A stretch of 64,000 nucleotides of DNA, taken from the NCBI RefSeq assembly GCF_002029255.1, contig NZ_MZGT01000021.1, positions 1 to 64,000 of the forward strand, written 5' to 3'. The notes below the pieces were generated by a model. It was not told the DNA's origin and did no database searches. It worked only from the letters and a program-made list of their open reading frames with translations. Below, in pieces: positions 16,767 through 25,125 of the stretch (within the stretch, counting starts at the first letter, position 1; each line of letters begins with the position of its first letter). This stretch comes from Clostridium chromiireducens. Its GTDB lineage: Bacteria; Bacillota; Clostridia; Clostridiales; Clostridiaceae. Made by a program: the position numbers and the translations under genes.

Positions 16767-18316
16767 GTATTTTAACTATTGAAAACATGAGCCATTCATT
16801 TGGTGATAGAGTATTATTTAACCATGCATCTTTTAGATTATTAAAAGGGGAACATATTGGTCTTATTGGTGCTAACGGCGAGGGGAAATCAACCTTTATG
16901 AACATTATTACAAATCAAATTTTATCTGATGAAGGTATCATTGAGTGGAATAGTAAGTTTAGTATTGGATATATGGATCAGCTGGTTGACTTAAAAGAAG
17001 GAATTACTGTACTAAATTTTCTAAAAGATGCATTTATAAATTTATTTAATATAGAAAATAGAATTAATGATTTATATGATAAGCTTGGCGATATGTATGA
17101 AGAGGAAATGAATAAAGCCTTAAACAAAATTGCCATTATGCAGGAAATTTTAGACAAGAGTGATTTTTATAGTATTAACTCAAGAATACAGGCAACTGCA
17201 GCTGGCCTTGGAATAAAGGAACTTTTAGATAGGGATGCTTCAGCTTTAAGCGGAGGGCAGAGAACAAAAGTTTTGCTGGCCAAATTGCTTTTACAGAAAC
17301 CAGATATTTTATTATTAGATGAGCCAACTAATCATTTAGATGAAGAACATATAGAATGGCTTAAAGATTTTTTAATAAACTATGAAAGTGCGTTTATATT
17401 AATATCGCATGATAATTGGTTTTTAAATAGTGTAGTAAATGTAGTATATCATCTTGAGAATAAAGTCTTAACAAGATATGAAGGAAACTATGATTATTTT
17501 GTTAAACTATATGATGCACGAAAAGAGCAACGGTTAATTGAATATAAAGAGCAGCAAAACCAAATTGCAAAACTTGAAGATTATATAAGAAAAAATAAAG
17601 CAAGAGCCTCAACTTCAAAACAAGCTAAATCAAGAGAGAAGAAACTTGATAAAATAGAAAGAATAGAGATTAAAAAAGAAATTATAAAACCTCAATTCAA
17701 TTTTAAAAGTATAAGAATGCCAGAAAGCATAATTTTTAAAACTAATGATTTAATAATTGGATATGATAAACCTTTAAGTAAACCACTAAATTTAAAAATG
17801 AAGAGAGGGCAAAAAATTGCAATAACTGGAGCTAATGGTTTAGGAAAAACCACTCTTCTTAAAAGTTTACTTGGATTGTTAAAGCCTATAAATGGTGAAA
17901 TATCCATAAGCGACTATAAAAAGATAGGATATTTTGAACAGGAAACTGCAGAAAATAATACTATTTCTGTTTTATATGATGTTTGGAACTGCTTTCCAAG
18001 CTTAACTCAAACTGAAGTGAGGAGGTATCTTGCTAGATGTGGATTAACTAGCAAGCATATAGACAGTCCTATTAATATATTAAGTGGAGGAGAACAAGCT
18101 AAAGTTAGATTATGTAAGTTAATTAATGAACCTACCAATGTATTAATTTTAGATGAACCGACAAATCATTTGGATATTTATGCTAAAAATGAACTTGAGC
18201 GTGCCTTAAAAGAATATGACGGCAGTATAATTATAGTATGCCATGAACCAGAGTTTTATAAAAATATTACAACAGATGTATGGAATTGTGAAGAGTGGAG
18301 ATGTTGCAATAATTAA
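16763..18316 (+). CDS. ABC-F family ATPase
   Basis: A cytoplasmic protein of 517 residues with two ATP-binding cassettes and no membrane segments. The first cassette has Walker A GANGEGKST (residues 36-44), signature LSGGQRTK and Walker B ILLLDEPTNHLD. The second has GANGLGKTT, LSGGEQAK and VLILDEPTNHLD. Between them is a basic, helical linker of about 80 residues, the part that reaches the ribosomal peptidyl-transferase region in ABC-F proteins. It could be an antibiotic resistance factor (Lsa/Vga/Msr type) or a housekeeping translation factor. The hidden ribosome binding site favours an inducible resistance role. Confidence 0.88.
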   Translation: MSILTIENMSHSFGDRVLFNHASFRLLKGEHIGLIGANGEGKSTFMNIITNQILSDEGIIEWNSKFSIGYMDQLVDLKEGITVLNFLKDAFINLFNIENRINDLYDKLGDMYEEEMNKALNKIAIMQEILDKSDFYSINSRIQATAAGLGIKELLDRDASALSGGQRTKVLLAKLLLQKPDILLLDEPTNHLDEEHIEWLKDFLINYESAFILISHDNWFLNSVVNVVYHLENKVLTRYEGNYDYFVKLYDARKEQRLIEYKEQQNQIAKLEDYIRKNKARASTSKQAKSREKKLDKIERIEIKKEIIKPQFNFKSIRMPESIIFKTNDLIIGYDKPLSKPLNLKMKRGQKIAITGANGLGKTTLLKSLLGLLKPINGEISISDYKKIGYFEQETAENNTISVLYDVWNCFPSLTQTEVRRYLARCGLTSKHIDSPINILSGGEQAKVRLCKLINEPTNVLILDEPTNHLDIYAKNELERALKEYDGSIIIVCHEPEFYKNITTDVWNCEEWRCCNN

Positions 18317-18357
18317 CTATGAAAGAAGAATGGCTGAATACTTGATTAATATTAAAG

Positions 18358-18400
18358 AAGAGTCCCAAGACAAGCTAACTAAGCTGTAAGGGGCTCTTAT
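18358..18400 (+). terminator. Terminator after the ABC-F gene
   Basis: A nine-base-pair stem AAGAGTCCC/GGGGCTCTT with one G-U pair and an inner AGCT/AGCT helix. A T-tract follows 20 bases later. Confidence 0.55.
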
Positions 18401-18443
18401 AAATTATGTGATTTTTTTTAATACCGAATGCTTTTTAGATGAA

Positions 18444-19691
18444 TTATTTAGATACTTGTATTTCGTTTCCTATGTTATATCTATCTATTTGTTCTATATT
18501 CTCCCTAAAAATTAATTCTAATGCTTTATCTTTTTTTACATTATTAAATTCTACAATATATCCAAGAGCATCATTTGGATTTTTGTAGAAACTCATATAT
18601 TTATCGCTATCATAATCAGTATAATTAGTCTGACCTTCAACAAATTGATAATATATACTCATACTACTTGCCATTAGGAGACTTGCTTTTTCTGAAGTTC
18701 CCTTGCAATATACCTTTACACTATTATCATTTCTTTCAATATTGGATATTTCTCCCTTGCTTCCATCAGAAAAGTCAAAAGATTTTAAATATCTTACGTT
18801 ATTAATTGTTTCTTTACTTTCATATTCTTTTGTATTATTGTTTTCATGTGATTTTCTAAATTCGTCCCAAGTTATATCGCAAGATAATGGTATTATGCTT
18901 ATATCTTTTTGATCTTTAAGTATATCATAAGTAGCGGCCTTTGATTCGTAAGTTCCTTTTATTCCTTGACTATCTGAAGAACTTCCAGAGGACCTCAATT
19001 TATACATTTTATCTCCAACTTTCAATATCATTGATGAATCCATATATCTATCCTCATGGTCTTTTGGAGGTTCTTTATAAGTAACTACTGTACCTAAAAC
19101 GTCAGACTCTAATTTATTTAATGTACAATCAGATCCAGATATCTTTGTTGATATGTCTTTTTCAATTGTTTTCTTAAATGATTCAGAAAAATCTACACTC
19201 GCATCCATTCCTATATTAACTTTATAATTTGGAAATACTAGATCTAGTCTTAAGTCACCATTTTCAGGAAAATCTTCTTCGTTGTTATCTTGATCTATAG
19301 TAATTAATAAAGTTTTATCATCTATATAATTACTTGACATACCTTGTCCACCAAAATGATTTTCTCCATAAAGCAATTGAACTATTGAATTATCATTTTT
19401 AGTTTGATCAAAAGGTTGTGTGCTTTCTACCTTAATTACTGCATTTAATTTATGTTTTGTTGCTAATGCCTTTTCCAGTGTTATTTTTAATCCATTTTGT
19501 ATAACGCTCTTATTCACATTTATTGAATAGTCTTTGTAAGTTTCAGCAGATGTTGTACTATTGATATAAGTAGAAGTAACTTGTACATTATCAGCAGCTA
19601 AAGCAGGCGATTCTAATACACCAATAGCTAACATAAACCCCATAACTCCAAGAATTGGTCCTAATACTTTGCTAATTTTTTTGTTTACCAT
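18444..19691 (-). CDS. Exported DUF4179/DUF5643-like protein
   Basis: A 415-residue protein with an N-terminal hydrophobic segment (residues 10-32, ending SPALAAD), so exported or anchored. Residues 50-170 (NGLKITLEKALATKHKLNA, then a beta-rich stretch) resemble the DUF4179 domain usually found outside the membrane in anti-sigma factors. The remainder resembles DUF5643. It lacks the cytoplasmic sigma-binding part and no sigma gene is adjacent, so it may have become a stand-alone surface protein. The start has an AAGGGGGA ribosome binding site. The 5' leader contains two hairpins (see 19710-19780). Confidence 0.55.
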   Translation of the reverse strand: MVNKKISKVLGPILGVMGFMLAIGVLESPALAADNVQVTSTYINSTTSAETYKDYSINVNKSVIQNGLKITLEKALATKHKLNAVIKVESTQPFDQTKNDNSIVQLLYGENHFGGQGMSSNYIDDKTLLITIDQDNNEEDFPENGDLRLDLVFPNYKVNIGMDASVDFSESFKKTIEKDISTKISGSDCTLNKLESDVLGTVVTYKEPPKDHEDRYMDSSMILKVGDKMYKLRSSGSSSDSQGIKGTYESKAATYDILKDQKDISIIPLSCDITWDEFRKSHENNNTKEYESKETINNVRYLKSFDFSDGSKGEISNIERNDNSVKVYCKGTSEKASLLMASSMSIYYQFVEGQTNYTDYDSDKYMSFYKNPNDALGYIVEFNNVKKDKALELIFRENIEQIDRYNIGNEIQVSK

Positions 19692-19709
19692 TAATATTTT
19701 CCCCCTTAA

Positions 19710-19780
19710 GTGATAAGTGAGAGTCCAAATCTATGATTTGGTACCTCGAACTTAGTTAAGTCGCGTTAGTGGCTTAACTT
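19710..19780 (-). promoter_or_regulatory. Structured 5' leader of the DUF4179-like gene
   Basis: On the minus strand two hairpins lie just before the ribosome binding site: GTTAAG/CTTAAC (19755-19778) and CCAAATC/GATTTGG with a three-base loop (19725-19741). No known riboswitch was recognised. The upstream bases to about 19990 are AT-rich and probably hold divergent promoters. Confidence 0.35.
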
Positions 19781-20090
19781 CCTTTATTCTATTTGGAAAA
19801 TCGAATTTAGATGATAATATTCGATTCAGCTAAGTTTGTTTTTATTTTACAATTAATTATATCCCTATAATGGAAAAACATCAATTAATTAACTTTTGTT
19901 TTGATAAGATCTTAAAATATTTATATTTAAATGAAATTATTAAAATTGGATTCAACGAGTTTTGAAAAAATAATAATGGTAAAGATATTTTTAAAAGCTA
20001 AGTTTATAAAAAATATCTTTGCAGAATCATTTTATATTGTATAATAATAGCAATACACAGGTTAAAACATACCTTGGAAGGAGACATGAA

Positions 20091-22124
20091 ATGGATTTAC
20101 TAATGACAATATTATTGCTAATGGTGTGCTTATTAATTTCAAATATAACTAGCCACTATATACCATCGATACCTACAGCTTTAACTCAAATAGTTTTGGG
20201 AATAGTTATCACATTTATTTTTAAACATAATTCTTTTGAGCTCGAAGAGGAATGGTTTTTTCTTTTATTTGTAGCACCGATTTTATATAATGATGGAAAA
20301 TATTTTCCAAGAGAAGAACTATGGAAAATGAGGCGGTCTATATTTGGAAATTCTTTGATATTAGTTCTATTAACAACTATTGGAGGAGGATATTTTATTA
20401 ATTGGATGATACCAGAAATTCCTTTGGCAGCTGCATTTGCGTTAGCAGCTATTTTATCACCAACTGATCCGGTGGCTGTAAGTGGAATAGCAAAGCGAAT
20501 TCATATTCCTGAGAAAGTTCTAAATCTTGTTAAAGGAGAGTCTTTGATAAATGATGCATCAGGTATAGTAGCATTTAATTATGCTATAGCTGCTGTAGTA
20601 ACCGGTTATTTTTCATTAAGAGATGCAATTTTTAATTTTTCATATGTATTCTTAGCCGGTGCAGTCTTAGGTTTGATTTTTGCTTTAATTTTAACACTAA
20701 TAAGGTTTAATTTGCGTAAAGAGGGGATAAATGATGTTGTATTTCACTCGTTGTTACAGATACTAGCTCCCTTTGGGATTTTCATAATTACTGAAGAGCT
20801 TTTACATGCGTCAGGAGTAATTGCCGTAGTAGTTGCAGGTATCATTTATTCATTAATTATTAAGCGATTTGAAACTAGTATAGCTGAAGAACAAGTACTT
20901 ACAGAAAATATATGGTCTATTATTTTATTTGTATTAAATGGAATCGTGTTTCTATTACTAGGATTAAATATTCCTCTATCAATGAGTGCAACCATAGCTG
21001 ATCCTAATATAGGGAATTTAAAGGCTATTGGATATGTTATTGCTATTGGATTTGTTATTTTAGCAATTCGTTTTGTTTGGTCTTATATTTTTGCCTTTTA
21101 TGAATATCGTTTTAATAAAGGCAAAGATATGGAAGTGCCGAGTGTAAAGATGGCGTTATTAACTAGTTTAACTGGAGTTAGAGGTACGGTTACAATGGCT
21201 GGAGTTTTATCGATTCCATTTTTTCTGAATAATGGAGAAGCATTTCCAGAAAGATCATTGATTCTTTTTTTAACTGCCGGTGTAATATTATTTACATTAA
21301 TATCAGCAACTATCTTCCTGCCATTTTTATGTAAAGATGAATTAGAAGAAGATAGAAAAACTAATGATAACAACCTAATTGAGGCCAAAAATAAACTTTT
21401 ACTAGCTGGTATTAAAGCTATTGAGTCAGAAATAAATGATAAAAATGAAGCAGTAGCTTATGAATTAATTCATGAATGTAAACATAGATCTCAAAATCTT
21501 AGATTTGAGCAAAATTCAAATGTAAGAGAGAAAAATTTTAATCAGCAAGAAATAGTTAAAATACAGTTAATAGCTTTAAAGGCAGAACGAAAATATATAA
21601 ATATATTAATGGATAAAAATGAGATTGATGAACAAGTTTTTAAAGCACTTGATAAATCTTTAGATTATAGAGAAGAAGCGCTTCTAAGAAATCCTAGTCA
21701 AGATACTATGTTTCTTATGAGAAAATTATTAAGAGCTGTGAAAATTTTTTATGGAAAATACCGCAAGCGAAGAGAAATTAAGCTAAATAATTTGAGAGTG
21801 GTAAAAGATATTCAATTAAAATCCTTTCAAGCTGCAATTGAATCATTAGAGGAATATCTAAAAAGCCATGATGAATCAGATGCTGTACAAAACGTTATTT
21901 TATATTATAGGACTATGATGAATAGATTTAAAGGAAATAGAGCTACATATAATGGAGAAAGTATTAAACAAAAAGAGGAATTGAGAATAAAAGCTATGGA
22001 TATAGAGCGTTCAGAGGTTCGTAAGATGTATGAATCAGGGGAAATTACTAGAGAAGAATCAAATGAATTAAGAAGGTATATAAATTATATTGAAAGTGCA
22101 TTCTTATATAAGCATGTTGAATAA
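20091..22124 (+). CDS. Na+/H+ antiporter, CPA1 family
   Basis: A membrane exchanger of about 677 residues with 11-12 hydrophobic segments in the first 430. It has the conserved CPA1 motifs SPTDPVAVSGI and GESLINDASGIVAFN, the latter with the ion-binding ND pair. A hydrophilic, helical tail of some 245 residues follows, as in bacterial NhaP-like proteins. It should export sodium in exchange for protons, supporting pH and salt homeostasis. I chose ATG 20091 (ribosome binding site GGAAGGAG) over the TTG at 20019. A small decayed fragment of a related gene tail lies at 33243. Confidence 0.88.
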   Translation: MDLLMTILLLMVCLLISNITSHYIPSIPTALTQIVLGIVITFIFKHNSFELEEEWFFLLFVAPILYNDGKYFPREELWKMRRSIFGNSLILVLLTTIGGGYFINWMIPEIPLAAAFALAAILSPTDPVAVSGIAKRIHIPEKVLNLVKGESLINDASGIVAFNYAIAAVVTGYFSLRDAIFNFSYVFLAGAVLGLIFALILTLIRFNLRKEGINDVVFHSLLQILAPFGIFIITEELLHASGVIAVVVAGIIYSLIIKRFETSIAEEQVLTENIWSIILFVLNGIVFLLLGLNIPLSMSATIADPNIGNLKAIGYVIAIGFVILAIRFVWSYIFAFYEYRFNKGKDMEVPSVKMALLTSLTGVRGTVTMAGVLSIPFFLNNGEAFPERSLILFLTAGVILFTLISATIFLPFLCKDELEEDRKTNDNNLIEAKNKLLLAGIKAIESEINDKNEAVAYELIHECKHRSQNLRFEQNSNVREKNFNQQEIVKIQLIALKAERKYINILMDKNEIDEQVFKALDKSLDYREEALLRNPSQDTMFLMRKLLRAVKIFYGKYRKRREIKLNNLRVVKDIQLKSFQAAIESLEEYLKSHDESDAVQNVILYYRTMMNRFKGNRATYNGESIKQKEELRIKAMDIERSEVRKMYESGEITREESNELRRYINYIESAFLYKHVE

Positions 22125-22366
22125 TCTGATAATAATAGAGCTTTTAATTGTTACTGGATTGATAAAGAAACGCTTGTGAAAAAACCTTCTTTTAAGCTTA
22201 TTTTTAGCAAGTTTTGGAGTTCTCTACTTTTTAAATAGTAGTTTCTTATGAATTTTGCATATGTATTACTTTATTGTATTAAGTGAGAATAATTTTTGTA
22301 TTTAGCGATAACCTAACAGTGAATATATAATGTTCATTAATTAATTAAAGTGGAGGTAGCATCACA

Positions 22367-23434
22367 ATGAAGATTTCAATAAAAATAACTACATTAATTT
22401 TGGCAATGGTGGCTATCTTTATGTTAACAAATATAATTCAAGTTACAACATTAGCTAGTTCAAGTTTAAATTTTAATAATGCTAGAGCAGCTAATGTTGC
22501 AGTCATATTTTTCAAAATGGATGATCCATATACCATGAGCGTTGTAGAAAGCTTAAAGAATCTGGAAAATGATAAGCAGAATAATGTTAAATTAACTTTC
22601 TTTGATCCCCAAAATAATATAGCTATACAAAATGCAATGTTAGATTCTGCTCTTCAAAGTGATTATGATTTATTTATATTATATTTGCCAGATAAAAAAG
22701 AAAGTACGGTAGAAGATGTTATTAATAGAGTTAAAACAAAAGGCACTCCATTAATATTAATGAATATTCCGTCCGAAGTAGTATCAAAAGTTTCTAAACT
22801 ATATAATAAGGTTGCTTTTGTAACGCCGGATTCTAAGATGGCAGGTATTAATCAGGGGAAAATTATTGTTGATTTATGGAATAGCAATAAGAGCGCTATA
22901 GATAAAAATGGTGACAATGTATTACAATATGTTTTATTAAAAGGTCCACTTAATGATCCACAAGTAAATGATAGAACCCAATATGCAATCTCAACAATTA
23001 ATGAGGCAGGAATAAAAACAGAAGAACTTGCTATGGTAAGTGCTAATTGGTTAAAGGATTTGGCTAAAACTTCCATTGATAGCTTGTTTTTGAAATTATA
23101 TGGAAGGATTGAAGCAATTATTTCTAATAATGATGCAATGGCAATAGGTGCTATTGAATCACTACAAAATTATGGATACAATAAAGGCGATGAATCAAAA
23201 AATATAGCAGTTGTTGGGGTTGACGGACTACAAGAAGCGAAAGATTTAATTGATAAAGGATATATGACTGGAACTGTTATTCAAGATCCAGATGTTCAAG
23301 CTAAATTATTATATACTATCGGAATGAACTTAATTAATAATTTAAATCCTACAGAAAATACAAACTATAAGATTGTTGATGGATACGTTATAATTCCATT
23401 TCCATATGATACATATACAGGTAAAGCCAAATAA
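22367..23434 (+). CDS. Secreted sugar-binding protein (MglB-like, Peripla_BP_4)
   Basis: A 355-residue exported protein of the galactose/ribose-binding class. The N-terminal signal segment (residues 1-43) has no lipobox cysteine, unusual for a Gram-positive transport receptor. The two-lobed fold is recognisable from IISNNDAMAIGAIESL and VVGVDGLQEAKDLI near residues 245-290. No ABC transporter genes are adjacent, so it is an orphan receptor: it may serve a distant transporter or present sugar to a membrane sensor. The ribosome binding site is GGAGG. Confidence 0.8.
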   Translation: MKISIKITTLILAMVAIFMLTNIIQVTTLASSSLNFNNARAANVAVIFFKMDDPYTMSVVESLKNLENDKQNNVKLTFFDPQNNIAIQNAMLDSALQSDYDLFILYLPDKKESTVEDVINRVKTKGTPLILMNIPSEVVSKVSKLYNKVAFVTPDSKMAGINQGKIIVDLWNSNKSAIDKNGDNVLQYVLLKGPLNDPQVNDRTQYAISTINEAGIKTEELAMVSANWLKDLAKTSIDSLFLKLYGRIEAIISNNDAMAIGAIESLQNYGYNKGDESKNIAVVGVDGLQEAKDLIDKGYMTGTVIQDPDVQAKLLYTIGMNLINNLNPTENTNYKIVDGYVIIPFPYDTYTGKAK

Positions 23435-23567
23435 TTCATAATTTGAATTATGAAGATAAGCTGTAGCAAATGAATCATATTGCTACAGTAATAGTATTGA
23501 CCACGAAGCCATCCACTTCTATAAGTGCTGGTGTTCACGGACAATACCTTGAAATTTTTATACTGTA
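23435..23567. other. Convergent intergenic region with stacked hairpins
   Basis: Three inverted repeats follow one another: TTCATAATT/AATTATGAA right at the gene end, CTGTAGCAA/TTGCTACAG at about 23460-23488, and a long imperfect hairpin from about 23493 to 23546. They probably act as a bidirectional terminator. Confidence 0.5.
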
Positions 23568-24215
23568 TTAGACATTTGTAGCAATTGATACTCCCATATC
23601 AAAAGCTTTTTGACAATCAACAGGAAACTCATCAGCTTTATGTTTTGCTTTTTCTTCTTCTGAAAATTTAGAAGATTCGTATTTATCATAATCAGAGAAT
23701 TGATAAGTATTATAACTATACAATGATTCTAGTGGTTTCCCTGTGGTTCTTGCAATCATATTTTCACGTAAAGTAAAACTTTGCTTAACTCCAAATTGAT
23801 TAATTTGTTCTTCTGTTGCATTCATAGTATAAATAAATCCTGCTGGGATTGTCTTAGGATAAACAGTTGGTATTTCATCGCTATAGATGCTGTTTGAAAA
23901 TAAGAAACGCTCGAGTAGTGCAGTCATTCCAGCTGTAATGTTCATGTAATAAATAGGAGAACCAAAAATAACTGCATCTGCTGTTTTTAATTTTTCAAGA
24001 ATAGGGGTTAAATCATCTTTTATTGCACATTTACCATGCTCACCGTTTTTTCTTTTACAGGCAAAACAGCTTATACATCCATTATATTTTAAGTCATAAA
24101 GATTTATAAGTTCAGTTTCTGCGCCCTTTGACGCTGCTCCTTTAAGAGATTTCTTTAATAAAGTTGCTGTATTCCAATTCTTACGGGGACTCCCGTTAAT
24201 AGCGATAATTTTCAT
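23568..24215 (-). CDS. Flavodoxin-like NAD(P)H-dependent oxidoreductase
   Basis: A 215-residue member of the FMN reductase/iron-sulfur flavoprotein group. It begins with the FMN phosphate loop INGSPRKNWNTATLL. It has a cysteine cluster GCISCFACKR near residues 46-55 that could bind an iron-sulfur centre or act in redox chemistry. The flavin ring region reads GSPIYYMNITAGM. The gene is transcribed divergently from an HxlR regulator with a 129-base shared promoter region. A close paralogue at 45370 has the same neighbour. It may reduce electrophiles such as quinones. The substrate is unknown. Confidence 0.8.
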   Translation of the reverse strand: MKIIAINGSPRKNWNTATLLKKSLKGAASKGAETELINLYDLKYNGCISCFACKRKNGEHGKCAIKDDLTPILEKLKTADAVIFGSPIYYMNITAGMTALLERFLFSNSIYSDEIPTVYPKTIPAGFIYTMNATEEQINQFGVKQSFTLRENMIARTTGKPLESLYSYNTYQFSDYDKYESSKFSEEEKAKHKADEFPVDCQKAFDMGVSIATNV

Positions 24216-24280
24216 AAATGTTCTGCTCCTTTTTGTTTATTGTAAAATATATTATGATATAATTATATTACTAAATCAAA

Positions 24281-24315
24281 AATATACTAGTACGCAACTT
24301 TTTTTGACTAGGTAT
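24281..24315. promoter_or_regulatory. Putative HxlR operator, copy 1
   Basis: TACTAGTACGCAACTT is centred between the flavodoxin and HxlR genes. The core AGTAYGCA recurs in the promoter regions of the other two HxlR genes in this window (46109 and 62172). Confidence 0.5.
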
Positions 24316-24344
24316 ATTAAAATTGACTAAAGGAGATTTTTATT

Positions 24345-24680
24345 ATGGACGATAAAACAAAGGATAAATCTATAAATAACCATCTACAATATTTACTTCA
24401 AGTAATTGGTGGCAAATGGAAATTACCTATACTATGTATATTAACAAAAAAAGAAGTTGTACGTTTTAATGAATTAAAAAGAGAACTTAATGGAATTACT
24501 AATATGTCATTAAGTAACTGTCTGCAAGAATTAGAACAATATAAAATAATAAATCGTGTTCAATACCTAGAAATGCCTCCTCGTGTGGAATACTCATTAA
24601 CTGAAAATAGCAAAAAATTAATTCCTTCATTAAAAGGTCTTAGTGATTGGGCAAAGGAACAAATGGAAATTGATGTATAA
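24345..24680 (+). CDS. HxlR family transcriptional regulator
   Basis: A 111-residue winged-helix regulator with the family core VIGGKWKLPILCIL, RFNELKRELNGIT and the wing PPRVEYSLT. HxlR/YodB/HypR-type proteins often sense electrophiles or oxidants through cysteines. Here cysteines occur in ILCIL and SNCLQEL. It is divergent from the flavodoxin-like gene it probably controls. The start has an AAAGGAG ribosome binding site and a terminator follows directly. Confidence 0.88.
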   Translation: MDDKTKDKSINNHLQYLLQVIGGKWKLPILCILTKKEVVRFNELKRELNGITNMSLSNCLQELEQYKIINRVQYLEMPPRVEYSLTENSKKLIPSLKGLSDWAKEQMEIDV

Positions 24681-24703
24681 TGTATTAAAAATATTAATAA
24701 AAA

Positions 24704-24735
24704 GGAGTTGCTAATCTTAAGCAATTCCTTTTTTG
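24704..24735 (+). terminator. Terminator after the HxlR gene
   Basis: GGAGTTGCT pairs with AGCAATTCC (one G-U) and is followed by six Ts. It strongly resembles the terminator at 1129. Confidence 0.8.
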
Positions 24736-24768
24736 CATCTCATTTATAGATATCCAACTTTGAAATTA

Positions 24769-25007
24769 AACTTATGTGGTAGCTTACCGAAATTACATAC
24801 ATATTTGCTCCATCGGACTTATGAAATTTTCGCTAGAAGGTTCTAAGTGGAAGGTTGCACCCATTTCTGCATGTTCCTAAAGCAAGTTTAGGACAAGCAT
24901 CAGATGGAACAACCTTCCACTAAGAACTATCATAACTCAATTTCAAATGCCCTTCCGCAAATATGTATATTACTGATTTCGGTGGATTATATCCATAAGT
25001 CTAAGTT
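24769..25007. repeat. Large palindromic repeat element, copy 1
   Basis: An imperfect palindrome of about 240 bases. The left end AACTTATGTGGTAGCTTACC mirrors the right end. An inner 18-19-base-pair helix joins GTTCTAAGTGGAAGGTTG to CAACCTTCCACTAAGAAC, and the apex CCTAAA/TTTAGG is also paired. The end sequence recurs at 33409, 43394 (reverse strand), 48436 and 61344. Confidence 0.7.
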
Positions 25008-25125
25008 ATAGTTAGTTTATCTATATTAGGAATATTATTGCATTTTTATATGCAAAAGTTCTCCTTTTATAGAAAAGATTATTTTTATATAATAAAAACA
25101 TAGGGGATAGGAGAGTGTAGTTCAA

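Noticed and set aside
24769-25007. CRISPR-like or tandem repeats
   Set aside because: The repeats are single inverted structures, not regularly spaced direct repeats, and no cas genes are present in the window.
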